64,000 nucleotides of DNA from Bradyrhizobium rifense (GCF_008123425.1 NZ_VSSS01000053.1:1-64000), one strand, 5' to 3'; counted from the first letter of the stretch, positions 15,862 through 24,970 are shown. A program made the numbers and translations. Notes: generated from the sequence alone by a model not told the origin.

Positions 15862-16520
15862 CGGGTAAGGACGTTGCCGTTGAGCGTGTCGAAGGTGCTG
15901 CCGCCCTTCTTGCCGGCATTGGCTTCCGGCGCCGAGCCTGAACCCACCACTTCGCTCAGCGACGGGCCGGCCGGACCGCGCGGCTGGTTCTGCATCTGCT
16001 GCGCAACGCTACAGACCTTCGTCGCCATGGCCTCGGTGTTCTTGTGGCTGTCCTTCATCTGGGCGCCGACGTTCGGCGGGATTCCGCATTTGGCGGCGTG
16101 AGCCTCGATGTATTTGATCATCTTGGTCTCAGACTGGCTGAAATTACGGATCAGCTTGCAGGCTTCGTCCGGCGGCGCATGACGAGCGCCCGCGGCTTGA
16201 ATCAGCTTGCCGCGCTTCTCAGCTTCCTCGCGCAGCGGCATGAAGGCCTTCATGCAGTCCTCGCCGGGACCGCCTTGCGTCGGCGGCGCCGCGCTGAATG
16301 CGCCGGCACCACCGATCGGGGCCGCGCCGTTGGTCGGGAACGAGGCTTGCGGCGCACCGCCGACGGAGGCGACAGGCGCCGAACCGTTCACGGGCGGAAA
16401 CGCGGAATCGGGTGCGGACTGGCCCGGCAGCGGAGCCGGGAACCCCTGGGCATAGGCGCCGGCAGCACCCATGGTGAGCATGGCGGCAGTGATCGGAACC
16501 ATCAAACGACGGATCATCAA
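15858..16520 (-). CDS. Putative exported protein, Pro/Gly/Ala-rich, unknown function
   Basis: A signal peptide (MMIRRLMVPITAAMLTMGAAGAYAQ) precedes a low-complexity region of about 65 residues rich in Pro, Gly, Ala and Ser. The C-terminal domain (about 90-190) has four cysteines (ECMKAFMPLREEAEKRGKLI..., DEACKLIRNFSQSE, AAKCGIPPNV, TKVCSVAQQM) likely to form two disulfides. A similar protein is always upstream of ubiA in Bradyrhizobium as I remember it, but its function is unknown. Translationally coupled to ubiA. Confidence 0.8.
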   Translation of the reverse strand: MMIRRLMVPITAAMLTMGAAGAYAQGFPAPLPGQSAPDSAFPPVNGSAPVASVGGAPQASFPTNGAAPIGGAGAFSAAPPTQGGPGEDCMKAFMPLREEAEKRGKLIQAAGARHAPPDEACKLIRNFSQSETKMIKYIEAHAAKCGIPPNVGAQMKDSHKNTEAMATKVCSVAQQMQNQPRGPAGPSLSEVVGSGSAPEANAGKKGGSTFDTLNGNVLTR

Positions 16521-16728
16521 GATAGTCTCTCCGGCAGGAGCTTACGGGGTTCGGCGACTTCCCAATTGAAGCGCAACCAGCGTGCTCGCCATTTTACGAT
16601 TCCCGCCGGCGCTTAACAACCCGTTGAATAGGGCAGGAGCGCGGCGCGCCGACGCACCAATTCGGCAATATTTACCCCTGAATCGGCTGCTTTCGGTTAA
16701 GAACGGCGGCAAATTGGACTTTTGATCA

Positions 16729-17484
16729 ATGCCCTCCCACGATTTTCGCGCCCCCCGCCTGTTCGTCGAGCTCCCGCTGGCCCAGGACGCCAGGGTTCCG
16801 CTCGACCGTGATCAGAGCAACTACCTCGGCAATGTGCTGCGGTTGGCCGCCGGGGCCGAGGTTTTGGCTTTCAACGGCCGCGACGGCGAATGGCAGGCCG
16901 CGATCGAAGGCCGCAAGCGCCCCGACAACCTCGTCATCCTCCAGCAAGTCCGCCCCCAGGACCGGTTGCCCGACCTCGCTTACGTCTTCGCGCCGCTCAA
17001 GCATGCCCGGCTCGATTACACGGTCCAGAAGGCCGTGGAGATGGGCGCCGCGATCCTGCAACCGGTCCAGACCCGGTTCACCCAGGCCTCCCGTGTCAAC
17101 ACCGAGCGCATGCGCGCCAATGTCATCGAGGCCGCCGAGCAATGCGGGATCCTGAGCCTCGCCACCGTGGCCGAACCCGCGCCGCTGGAGCGCTACCTCA
17201 GCCAGCGCCCCGCCGACCGCCTGCTGGTGTTCTGCGACGAGGCGGCCGAGGTCGAGAATCCCATCCAGAGCCTGCAACAGGTCCGCGCATCCGGGCACGG
17301 TATCGACGTCCTGATCGGCCCCGAGGGCGGCTTCGCCGAAGAAGAGCGGGCCCTGCTGCTGCGCCAGCCCAGGATCCTGCGGCTGGCGCTGGGCCCGCGG
17401 ATCCTGCGGGCCGACACGGCCGCCGTGGCGGCGCTGGCGCTGGTGCAGGCCGTGCTGGGTGATTGGGGCGGCACACGCGATTAG
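16729..17484 (+). CDS. rsmE: 16S rRNA (uracil-1498-N3)-methyltransferase
   Basis: RsmE methylates N3 of U1498 in 16S rRNA. The 251-residue protein has the N-terminal PUA-like domain (RLFVELPLAQDARVPLDRDQSNYLGNVLRL) and the C-terminal knotted SPOUT fold with KAVEMGAAILQPVQTRFTQ, VLIGPEGGFAEEE and LALGPRILRADTA, where the last two form the S-adenosylmethionine site. It stands alone on the plus strand. Confidence 0.94.
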   Translation: MPSHDFRAPRLFVELPLAQDARVPLDRDQSNYLGNVLRLAAGAEVLAFNGRDGEWQAAIEGRKRPDNLVILQQVRPQDRLPDLAYVFAPLKHARLDYTVQKAVEMGAAILQPVQTRFTQASRVNTERMRANVIEAAEQCGILSLATVAEPAPLERYLSQRPADRLLVFCDEAAEVENPIQSLQQVRASGHGIDVLIGPEGGFAEEERALLLRQPRILRLALGPRILRADTAAVAALALVQAVLGDWGGTRD

Positions 17485-17499
17485 GTCGCGATCTCCCGT

Positions 17500-17606
17500 C
17501 TAGAGCCTTTCCCGTTCCGATGGGATCGAAACGGGGCTCTAGATTCTTTGTTTTGACGCGTTTTCTTGACGCGAACCGGTACCCACTTCGCTCGACAACG
17601 CTCTAG
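17500..17606. repeat. Intergenic repeat (CTAGAGCC...CGCTCTAG) overlapping a stop codon
   Basis: The segment starts CTAGAGCCTTTCCCGTTCCGA and ends AACGCTCTAG, with GACGCGTTTTCTTGACGCGAA in the middle. This sequence is a frequent intergenic repeat in Bradyrhizobium and relatives. The AraC-family gene's stop codon (17603-17605) lies inside its right end, so the repeat forms the immediate 3' region of that gene. Confidence 0.7.
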
Positions 17607-18610
17607 CTGTGCTCCCGCACAGATCGATGCAGGGTCTCGGACGGCAACTCGCCGAACGCTGCCCTGTAACTCGCCGCGAACTCGCTCAAATGCCAGAAGC
17701 CGTGGGCGATGGCGCAGGCCTTCACACTGCGCCGTCCCGGGCCGGTGCGCAGCTGCCGGCGCACCGACCAGAGACGCAGGACCCGGCTATAGCGATGCGG
17801 GCTCATGCCGCAGATGGCCTGCGTCGCACTCTGGAGGGTCCGAACCGACACGCCGACCCGCTCGGCCATTTCGGTCGTCTTGAGCCAGATCGTCAGGTCG
17901 TGCCGGATCAATTTCTCCATGTCGGCGACGATCCGCAGATAGCTCTCCGTCGTGGCGTGCACAGACCTGCTGTCCACGCTGGTCCGGATGGCGCCGTCGA
18001 TCGCGCTGAGCAGGGACTGTTCGACAGCCGCTCGCGAGGTCGGCTCGTTCAGGAAGTCCGGATCATTGGCGGCGGTTTCAAGCGTTGCCGAGATCAGGCC
18101 GCGCAGGGAGGCGAGGACGTCCGATGCCGGGCTCAGCAAATGATAGCCATCCAGTCGAGACCAGGGCTCGCACGCGGGCGGCGTGAAGTAGACGACACCG
18201 ATCAGACGTCCGACCGGCTCATAGACCAGGCAATCGGACGCGCCCTTCAAAATGACGATCGAACTGCCGATTGACTGCCCGTTGATGCGGGTCGAGGTCA
18301 CATGATCCATCGGCACCACCACGGCGGCGGCATGCGCCAGCTGATAACCGCGAATGATCCGCGGGAACGTCCTCACCAGCGACAGGCTCAGGGTCGGCAG
18401 GCTGAGCCGCGCGCGCATGATCGCAGTCGACCCGGCAGCCAACGGCATGCTGGACGCACCGGCATATCTCTCACTGTCGCCGAAATGATCGATGTCATAC
18501 GACTGCAGCTCGAGCGCCGAGGATGGCTTGAGCCCCTGGAACGACAACAGGCGCTCCGCAGCGCTTATTTGAACTCCATCGCGAGCAATGTTGAGATGGC
18601 TTTGATCCAT
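17603..18610 (-). CDS. AraC-family transcriptional regulator
   Basis: The 335 residues from ATG 18610 have an N-terminal domain with beta structure (residues about 20-190), as in AraC regulators whose ligand is unknown, and a C-terminal AraC HTH (about 230-330): LTIWLKTTEMAERVGVSVRTLQSATQAICGMSPHRYSRVLRLWSVRRQL, then KACAIAHGFWHLSEFAASYRAAFGELPSET. The second helix-turn-helix with GFWHLSEFAASYRAAFGELP is the typical signature. It is encoded 10 bases downstream of another regulator-like gene, so they may be co-transcribed. Target genes unknown. Confidence 0.85.
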   Translation of the reverse strand: MDQSHLNIARDGVQISAAERLLSFQGLKPSSALELQSYDIDHFGDSERYAGASSMPLAAGSTAIMRARLSLPTLSLSLVRTFPRIIRGYQLAHAAAVVVPMDHVTSTRINGQSIGSSIVILKGASDCLVYEPVGRLIGVVYFTPPACEPWSRLDGYHLLSPASDVLASLRGLISATLETAANDPDFLNEPTSRAAVEQSLLSAIDGAIRTSVDSRSVHATTESYLRIVADMEKLIRHDLTIWLKTTEMAERVGVSVRTLQSATQAICGMSPHRYSRVLRLWSVRRQLRTGPGRRSVKACAIAHGFWHLSEFAASYRAAFGELPSETLHRSVREHS

Positions 18611-18620
18611 GTCCTGCCGC

Positions 18621-19145
18621 TTACTTCGCCTTCTTCGTCGCCACGACGACCTTGGCGGCACTCAGATCATCCGGCCCGTTGATGCCGGCGCGCTTGAGAT
18701 CGCGAAGCAGCTTCGTCAGCAGCAGCACGTTGGTCATCTGTAGCTCGTGGTTGTTGCCAAACTTGAATGCGTTCTGCTCGGTCACGATCAGCCCGGCCTT
18801 GGTCTCAGCGAGAATCTTCCGCCTCTTCAATCCCGCCACGCGACGGCGAACCGTCTCCAGCGGCAGGCTGAGGAAGCGAGAGAGTGCCGCGCCGGACACG
18901 CCCTGCTTGATCGTATCCGGCTCGACCGTGTGAATGCTGGAAAACTCCTCATCCAGCGACGGATCGTTCATCACATTGATGACGTTGGCATTAAGAATCG
19001 CGTGAACGATCAGAAGGTCCATCGGATCGAATTCGTCGTAGTTCCGGAACATCTCGCTGATCGAAAACAGCATATAGGCCAGCGTGTGTCGCGAGACCGT
19101 CCGGATGATATCAGAAGCATTGTGCATGAATCCAGAAACCAACAT
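18621..19145 (-). CDS. Predicted winged-helix regulator, unknown
   Basis: The 174 residues have an N-terminal helical region (SRHTLAYMLFSISEMFRNYDEFDPMDLLIVHAILNANVINV) and a putative winged helix around GVSGAALSRFLSLPLETVRRRVAGLKRRKILAETKAGLIVTEQ, close to the MarR/Crp HTH pattern. I recognise no specific family. ATG 19127 is an alternative start. It precedes the AraC gene on the same strand by 10 bases and the pair may form one regulatory unit. Confidence 0.65.
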   Translation of the reverse strand: MLVSGFMHNASDIIRTVSRHTLAYMLFSISEMFRNYDEFDPMDLLIVHAILNANVINVMNDPSLDEEFSSIHTVEPDTIKQGVSGAALSRFLSLPLETVRRRVAGLKRRKILAETKAGLIVTEQNAFKFGNNHELQMTNVLLLTKLLRDLKRAGINGPDDLSAAKVVVATKKAK

Positions 19146-19414
19146 TCATTTTGTAAACGAAGGCAGCAGCGAGCGTCTCATCCGCCATACCCAAAATGAG
19201 TATGCGACGACTTGTCAGCCGCACTCAATCTCTCATTGTGATCGCAGGGGGACAGGCGGGTCGAGTCGCGAACGCGGGATAGCTCGGCGACTGGTCACCA
19301 GGCGGAGCTTCGGCAGGTCTGCCAAATCGGTGGCGGCCGAAACGCTCATGCACAACGACCGCATCTGTTTTTGAATATGCCTGCTCCATTCAGCCGGCGA
19401 TCGCGCAGGACACC

Positions 19415-19639
19415 ATGGCCCTGGACGACAATGCTGTATCGGACATGCTGCGGCGCGAGGAATTGTGGCTTATCAAATCATTCCTCAGCATCACGGACCC
19501 AAGCAAAAGGCAGAGAGTTCTGAAACTGGCGGAGCAGCTCGCGGAAGACGCCGCATCCGATCCAGCGGGACTTGCCTTCGCCTCGATCCAGGCATCACCG
19601 GCGGAAGCGCCCAAAGGCGCCCCTGCTCGAACTGAATGA
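19415..19639 (+). CDS. Small acidic/helical hypothetical protein
   Basis: The 74 residues (MALDDNAVSDMLRREELWLIKSF... ) are largely helical with no membrane segment; the tail is Ala/Pro-rich. The ATG follows CAGGACACC, a weak ribosome binding site. It is not recognised and no conserved motif stands out. The gene lies in a region of 269 bases on its left without other genes. Plausible but unproven. Confidence 0.45.
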   Translation: MALDDNAVSDMLRREELWLIKSFLSITDPSKRQRVLKLAEQLAEDAASDPAGLAFASIQASPAEAPKGAPARTE

Positions 19640-19870
19640 ATGCGGCAGGCCAGGGTTTTGCTCTAGGTATTTTATTACCTATTACCTGCTATTGCCTAGC
19701 CTGGCGATGCAGTCGGTGGCAGATCCAGGCCGGATCGTCCGGACGTCTCCAAAGTCGTTAAGCGATTGATCCTTTGGAGGTCGAAACCGTTTTCCGGCCA
19801 TGCTAAGGGCTGCGCCAATTCCTGTGCCTCCCCTTTGGCCTCCCCTTGCCTGCCCGGTTCCACCGGGACG

Positions 19871-21034
19871 ATGGACCCCGAGATGACCGCGACTGCCACC
19901 TCGAATGCTGCCGGCTCCGCCGCCTGGGCGGATACGCTGCTGTTGTCGTTTGCGCAGGCCGGCTACGTCAGGGCCGAGCCCGGCATCCTGCAACCGGCCG
20001 AGCCATTCCTCGACCTGTCCGGCGAGGACATCCGCAAAAGCCTCTATCTGACGACGGACCTGTCCGGCGAAGAGCTCTGCCTGCGCCCCGACCTGACGAT
20101 CCCCGTGGCGCGCGACTATCTCGCCTCCAGCCGCGCCGGCCAGCCGGCCGGGTTCAGCTATCTCGGTCCCGTGTTCCGCTACCGCAGCGGACAGGCCAGT
20201 GAATTCCTCCAGGCCGGGATCGAGTCGTTCGGGCGCCAGGATCGCGCTGCCGCGGATGCCGAGACGCTGGCGCTGGCGTTGGAGGCGACCGCCGCTTTCG
20301 GCGTGCGCGACGTCGAAATCCGCACCGGCGACGTCGCGCTGTTCAACGCATTGCTCGACGCACTCGACCTCTATCCGGTCTGGCGCCGCCGCCTGGTCAA
20401 GGACTTCCATCGCAAGATCAGCCTGGAGCAGGATCTGGAAGGGCTGGCCCGCACCACCGCAACCACGCGCAGCGAATATGAAGGCGTGCTGGCCGCGCTC
20501 GCGGGCTCCGATCGCAAGGCGGCGCTGGCCTTCGTCACCGATCTGATGTCGATCGCCGGCACCACCAATGTCGGTGGCCGCACCACGGCCGAGATCGCCG
20601 ACCGCTTCCTCGAGCAGTCGACGCTGAAGGGCGGCGCGCTGCCGCGCGAGGCGATCACGGTGCTGAAGCGCTTCCTGTCGATCTCAGGCAATCCGGACGA
20701 TGCAATTGCCGCGCTGCGCGCGCTGACCGCTGACGCAATGCTCGACCTTGCCGGCGCAATCGACCAGTTCGAGAGCCGGATCGGCTTCATGGCGGCGCGC
20801 GGCATCGACGTGAAGACCACGCGCTTCTCGACCGCGTTCGGGCGTGGCCTCGATTACTACACCGGCTTCGAATTCGAGCTGCATCACAAGGGCAACGGCG
20901 CCGAGCCGCTGGTTGCCGGCGGCCGCTATGATGGACTGATGACCCAGCTCGGATCGCCGGCGCCGATCCCGGCCGTCGGCTTCTCGGTCTGGGTGGACGC
21001 GCTGACCAGGATCGGCCGCAAGGTGGGAGCTTAA
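19871..21034 (+). CDS. hisZ: ATP phosphoribosyltransferase regulatory subunit
   Basis: HisZ is a histidyl-tRNA-synthetase-like protein that lacks aminoacylation and activates HisG in the first step of histidine synthesis. The 387 residues from ATG 19871 contain class II synthetase-type motifs: LRPDLTIPVARDY (motif 1/2 region), FRYRSGQASEFLQAGIESFG (motif 2) and the C-terminal GLDYYTGFEFELHHKG, PLVAGGRYDGLMTQLGSPAPIPAVGFS (motif 3 area). An in-frame open stretch upstream to 19766 is not conserved. It is followed three bases later by hisG. Confidence 0.92.
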   Translation: MDPEMTATATSNAAGSAAWADTLLLSFAQAGYVRAEPGILQPAEPFLDLSGEDIRKSLYLTTDLSGEELCLRPDLTIPVARDYLASSRAGQPAGFSYLGPVFRYRSGQASEFLQAGIESFGRQDRAAADAETLALALEATAAFGVRDVEIRTGDVALFNALLDALDLYPVWRRRLVKDFHRKISLEQDLEGLARTTATTRSEYEGVLAALAGSDRKAALAFVTDLMSIAGTTNVGGRTTAEIADRFLEQSTLKGGALPREAITVLKRFLSISGNPDDAIAALRALTADAMLDLAGAIDQFESRIGFMAARGIDVKTTRFSTAFGRGLDYYTGFEFELHHKGNGAEPLVAGGRYDGLMTQLGSPAPIPAVGFSVWVDALTRIGRKVGA

Positions 21035-21037
21035 GTC

Positions 21038-22015
21038 ATGAGCGCGCCATTCGTTCTGGCCGTTCCCTCCAAGGGTCGCCTCCAGGAAAACACCGAGGCC
21101 TTCTTCGCCCGTGCCGGGCTCAAACTGTCGAAGGCCGGCGGCGCCCGCGACTATCGCGGCACGCTTGCAGGCCTCGACAATGTCGAGGTCGCCTATCTCT
21201 CGGCCAGCGAGATCGCATCGCAGCTCGCCCGCGGCTTCGCGCATCTCGGCGTTACCGGCGAAGACCTGGTGCGCGAGAATATCGCCGACGCCGACAAGCA
21301 GGTGTCGCTGATCGACGGGCTCGGCTTCGGCTATGCCGACGTCGTGGTCGCGGTGCCGCAGGCCTGGATCGACGTCCGCACCATGGCGGATCTCGACGAC
21401 GTCACCACCGGCTTCCGCGAGCAGCATCACATGCGGATGCGGGTCGCGACCAAGTTCGTCAACCTCACCCGCGCCTTCTTCCAGAGCCACGGCATCACCG
21501 ATTACCGCATCGTCGAGAGCGCAGGTGCGACCGAGGGCGCGCCGGCGGCCGGCAGCGCCGAGCTGATTGTCGACATCACCACGACAGGCGCAACGCTCGC
21601 CGCCAATGGCTTGCGGGTGCTCGACGACGGCGTGATCCTGCGCAGCCAGGCCAATCTGGTCGCCTCGAGGGAGGCCGACTGGTCTCCGCAGGCCCGCGAG
21701 ACCGCCCGCGTCATCCTCGACCACATCGCCGCACGGGCCCGGGCCAACAAATACCGCGAGGTCCGGACCCGCTTCCGGCAATGCGACACGGCCCTGCTCA
21801 CTGAGGCCCACAGCCGGTTCGGCGTCGAGGCTCCGTTCGGCGGGCCGACCTCGTCGGGCATGCTCACGCTGCACTGCCCACCCGGGCAGCTTTATGCGCT
21901 TGCGAGCTTCCTGCGCGAACATGGCGCCGAGACCGTCTCGGTGGTCTCGCTCGACTACGTGTTCGACCGGGAGAACCCGCTGTTCGCCAAGCTCGAAGCG
22001 TTCCTGCGACGGTGA
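21038..22015 (+). CDS. hisG: ATP phosphoribosyltransferase catalytic subunit, long (325 residues)
   Basis: HisG joins ATP and PRPP in the committed step of histidine synthesis. The first 220 residues hold the phosphoribosyltransferase core: VPSKGRLQENTEAFFARAG, YLSASEIASQLARGFAHLGVTGEDL, and the PRPP-binding IVESAGATEGAPAAGSAELIVDITTTGATL. The C-terminal 100 residues (RANKYREVRTRFRQC...FLREHGAETVSVVSLDYVF) are an extension. HisZ-dependent HisG proteins are usually short, so a long HisG with a HisZ partner is noteworthy. GGGAG precedes the ATG three bases after hisZ. Confidence 0.93.
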   Translation: MSAPFVLAVPSKGRLQENTEAFFARAGLKLSKAGGARDYRGTLAGLDNVEVAYLSASEIASQLARGFAHLGVTGEDLVRENIADADKQVSLIDGLGFGYADVVVAVPQAWIDVRTMADLDDVTTGFREQHHMRMRVATKFVNLTRAFFQSHGITDYRIVESAGATEGAPAAGSAELIVDITTTGATLAANGLRVLDDGVILRSQANLVASREADWSPQARETARVILDHIAARARANKYREVRTRFRQCDTALLTEAHSRFGVEAPFGGPTSSGMLTLHCPPGQLYALASFLREHGAETVSVVSLDYVFDRENPLFAKLEAFLRR

Positions 22016-22101
22016 GCCTCAGGTCCGTTCAGCGTAGCGACAGCAAGCAGCAGCTACCATATGCTGTTGAGATGATTTCGACGCCTCTGGAACCTTGATC
22101 G

Positions 22102-23148
22102 ATGATGCTGGGCTCTGACGTTTCCGCCCTGACCACCACCGCAGCGAGTGCCGCCGCGAAGGGGCTGTCGATTGTCGTCCCCGTCTACAACGAGGCGGCC
22201 GGCCTCGCCGTCCTGCACCAGCGCATCTGCGATATCGCCAAGACCTTGCGGCAACGCTACCGCCTTGCCTGCGAGGTCGTTTATGTCGACGACGGCAGCG
22301 CGGATGCGACGCTGTCGATCGCCCGTTCGCTGCCGGCCGACGCGATCGACGTCCAGGTGGTCTCGCTGTCGCGCAATTTCGGCAAGGAGGCCGCGCTGAT
22401 GGCCGGCCTCGACCATGCCCGGCTTGGCGCCGTGATGTTCATGGATGGCGACGGCCAGCACCCGCCGGCGCTCGTCGAACAGCTGGTGCGGCACTGGGTC
22501 GAGGACGGCTATGACGTCGTCTACACCGCCAAGGCGCATCGTGATAACGAGCCCTTCCTGCGCCGCGTCGCGGGGCGCGGCTTCTACGCGCTGATCAATT
22601 GGGGCGCACGTCAGAAGATCCCGGAAGACGCCGGCGACTTCCGCTTGCTGTCGCCGCGCGCGGTCGCGGCGCTCAGGCAGCTGCCGGAGCGCAACCGCTT
22701 CTTCAAGGGTCTCGCAAGCTGGATCGGCTTCCGCCAGATCCGCGTCGATTACGAGCCCGCGGCGCGCATCCACGGCGTGACAACCTTCAGTGCCGCGCGT
22801 CTGCTGGGTCTGTCGATCGAAGGTGTGACGTCGTTCTCGGTCGCACCGCTGCGCTTCGCCAGCCTGCTCGGCGTGATCCTTGCCGGCGGCGCCTTCCTGT
22901 TCGGCCTCTCGATCCTCTGGGAGGTCTGGACCACCGGCAAGCAGGTGCCCGGCTATCCTTCGCTTGTGATCGGCCTGATGACGATCGGCGGCGTGCAGCT
23001 CATCATGATCGGCATCGTCGGCGAATATATCGGCAAGATCCTCTCGGAGCTGAAGGCGCGTCCGATCTACTTCGTCGCCGAGCACAGCGAAAAGCATTTT
23101 GAAGCCGACACGGCCGGCGACGCATCCAACAGGACCGCAGCCGAATGA
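22102..23148 (+). CDS. GT2 glycosyltransferase, polyprenyl-phosphate sugar transferase type
   Basis: The 348 residues have a cytoplasmic GT-A domain with SIVVPVYNEAAGLAVL (about 19-34), VVYVDDGSADATL (DxD-like) and VMFMDGDGQHPPALV, and then RFFKGLASWIGFRQIRVDYEPAARIHG. Two C-terminal membrane helices (about 250-320) and the order match the GtrB/DPMS/ArnC type that loads a sugar onto a lipid carrier. Its stop codon overlaps the start of the deacetylase gene (ATGA), so the two are coupled. The sugar and acceptor are unknown. Confidence 0.88.
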   Translation: MMLGSDVSALTTTAASAAAKGLSIVVPVYNEAAGLAVLHQRICDIAKTLRQRYRLACEVVYVDDGSADATLSIARSLPADAIDVQVVSLSRNFGKEAALMAGLDHARLGAVMFMDGDGQHPPALVEQLVRHWVEDGYDVVYTAKAHRDNEPFLRRVAGRGFYALINWGARQKIPEDAGDFRLLSPRAVAALRQLPERNRFFKGLASWIGFRQIRVDYEPAARIHGVTTFSAARLLGLSIEGVTSFSVAPLRFASLLGVILAGGAFLFGLSILWEVWTTGKQVPGYPSLVIGLMTIGGVQLIMIGIVGEYIGKILSELKARPIYFVAEHSEKHFEADTAGDASNRTAAE

Positions 23149-23990
23149 GCGCGGCGGCAGCGCCGCGGCCGATCTGGCTCTGCGCCGACGATTACGGCAT
23201 CAGCCCGGGTGTCAATCGCGCCATCCGCGACCTGATCGAGCGCGGCCGCCTCAACGCGACCTCGGTGATGATGGTGGGCCCCGCGATCGAGCGTGGCGAG
23301 GTCGATACGCTCCAGGCCGCAGCGAAGGCGAGCCCGCGCTGCGCGATCGGATTGCACGTGACGCTATCAGCGCCGTTCCGCCCCCTCACCATGCATTTCC
23401 GGCCGCTCGACGGCGACATGTTCATGGCCTTTCCAAAACTGTTGCGCGCCGGATTGATGCGGCGGCTCGACCGCGAATTCTTCCGCAACGAGGTGCGCGC
23501 GCAGCTCGCCGCTTTCGCGGAAGCCTTCGGTCGCGCGCCCGATTTCGTCGACGGCCATCAGCATGTGCAGCTGTTTCCGCAGGTGCGCGACGGCTTCGTC
23601 GATGCCGTCAGCGAAGCGGCGCCACATGCGTGGGTGCGCCAGGGCGGACGCGACCTGCCGCTGGCGCAGCGGCTGGCATCACCAAAGGCAATGGTGCTCG
23701 ATGTCCTCAGCGCACAATTCCGCCGCCGCGCGGTGCGCGCCGGACTTGCGTTCAATCCCGCCTTTGCCGGCGCCTATGATTTCACGCGCGCGGCCGATTT
23801 CGGCGATCTGATGCGGCAGTTCCTGGAAGGTCTCCCCGAGGGCGGCCTCGTGATGTGCCATCCCGGCTTCGTCGACGAGGTTCTCACCGGCCTCGACCCG
23901 ATGACGGATGTCAGGGAACGCGAGCATGCCTATCTCGCCAGCGACGCCTTCGCGCAGCGTCTCGCGGCCAGCCACGTGACATTGGGATGA
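23145..23990 (+). CDS. ChbG/HpnK-family carbohydrate deacetylase
   Basis: The 281-residue product begins IWLCADDYGISPGVNRAIRDL, with the metal-binding Asp pair at 15-16 in the YdjC/ChbG/HpnK fold, followed by IGLHVTLS and FVDGHQHVQLFPQVRD with the metal His residues, and LVMCHPGFVDE. Family members remove N-acetyl groups from chito-oligosaccharides (ChbG) or from acetylglucosaminyl hopanoid (HpnK). Coupled to the GT2 gene by a four-base overlap, it probably trims the sugar that enzyme transfers. The substrate is inferred. Confidence 0.85.
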   Translation: MSAAAAPRPIWLCADDYGISPGVNRAIRDLIERGRLNATSVMMVGPAIERGEVDTLQAAAKASPRCAIGLHVTLSAPFRPLTMHFRPLDGDMFMAFPKLLRAGLMRRLDREFFRNEVRAQLAAFAEAFGRAPDFVDGHQHVQLFPQVRDGFVDAVSEAAPHAWVRQGGRDLPLAQRLASPKAMVLDVLSAQFRRRAVRAGLAFNPAFAGAYDFTRAADFGDLMRQFLEGLPEGGLVMCHPGFVDEVLTGLDPMTDVREREHAYLASDAFAQRLAASHVTLG

Positions 23991-24116
23991 AACCGGCGAA
24001 AGCCAGGGCCGCGGGCAGTCTGTCGCATACCGAAATTTAATCCGGCCGCCACTGTTGGGGCCACAATGGAACCCTACATCCCGCTTGCGCTTGTTTTCGC
24101 GCGAGGGAGACAGACC

Positions 24117-24947
24117 ATGACGCCGCAGGAACGCCAACTCGTCGACGAGCTTTTCGACCGGCTTTCGAAACTGGAAAATGCACCGCGCGATCCCGACGCG
24201 ATCGCTGCGATTTCGGACGGCTTACGCAAGGCGCCGGGCGCAGTATATGCGCTGGTGCAGACCACGCTGTTGCAGGACGAAGCGCTCAAGCGCGCCCACG
24301 AACGCATCACGGACCTGGAAGCGGCCCATGCGCCGGAGCAGCCCCAGTCCGGCGGCTTCCTCGACACCATGCGCGACACCCTGTTCGGCTCGAGCCCGTC
24401 GCGCGGCTCGGTTCCGAACGTACCGCCGCGTGACTCCCGGCCGGTCTGGAACAGCGGCCAGGCGATGCAGCAGGCCCAGCCGGGCTACGGCCAGCCGCCG
24501 CCTTACGGTCAGGCCTACGGGCAAGGCCAGGGTTATGGTCAAGGCTACGGCGCCCCGCCGCCGGTCGGCGGTGGCGGCGGCTCGTTCCTGGGCACGGCAG
24601 CGGCGGCCGCGGCCGGCGTGGTCGGCGGCTCGCTGCTGCTCTCCAGCATCCGCGGCATGATGGGTGGCGGATCGCATCAGGCTTTTGGCGACACCAATGC
24701 CTTGGGCGACCGCAGCCCGTGGGCTGGCGACCAGTCCGGCGGCTCGCTCGCCCGCGATGCCGGCCTCAATGACATCGGGTCGAACCGGGATTCGCACCAG
24801 GATTCCCGTCAAGGCTTCGCCGACCAGGCGTCGAACGACGACCAGAACAACAACGATCAGAACTACGGTGACGATCACGACGACAATCTGGACACGGCCG
24901 ATAATAGCGATTTCGGCAACGACGACGGCGGCAGCGACTACGCCTGA
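24117..24947 (+). CDS. DUF2076 family protein with Gln/Gly and Asp/Asn-rich regions
   Basis: Residues 1-95 match DUF2076: MTPQERQLVDELFDRLSKLENAPRDPDAIAAISDGLRKAPGAVYALVQTTLLQDEALKRAHERI, and the SGGFLDTMRDTLFG region is typical. A Pro/Gln/Gly/Tyr repeat (YGQ..., about 118-160) precedes a Gly-rich hydrophobic segment (FLGTAAAAAAGVVGGSLLLSSIRGMMGG) that may enter the membrane. The last 40 residues are Asp/Asn-rich. The start at 24117 has GAGGGAGA upstream. Function unknown; family is a periplasmic/membrane ligand-binding-like sensor only in annotation. Confidence 0.8.
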   Translation: MTPQERQLVDELFDRLSKLENAPRDPDAIAAISDGLRKAPGAVYALVQTTLLQDEALKRAHERITDLEAAHAPEQPQSGGFLDTMRDTLFGSSPSRGSVPNVPPRDSRPVWNSGQAMQQAQPGYGQPPPYGQAYGQGQGYGQGYGAPPPVGGGGGSFLGTAAAAAAGVVGGSLLLSSIRGMMGGGSHQAFGDTNALGDRSPWAGDQSGGSLARDAGLNDIGSNRDSHQDSRQGFADQASNDDQNNNDQNYGDDHDDNLDTADNSDFGNDDGGSDYA

Positions 24948-24970
24948 GCAAGTCAGATCCGCAAAGCAAA

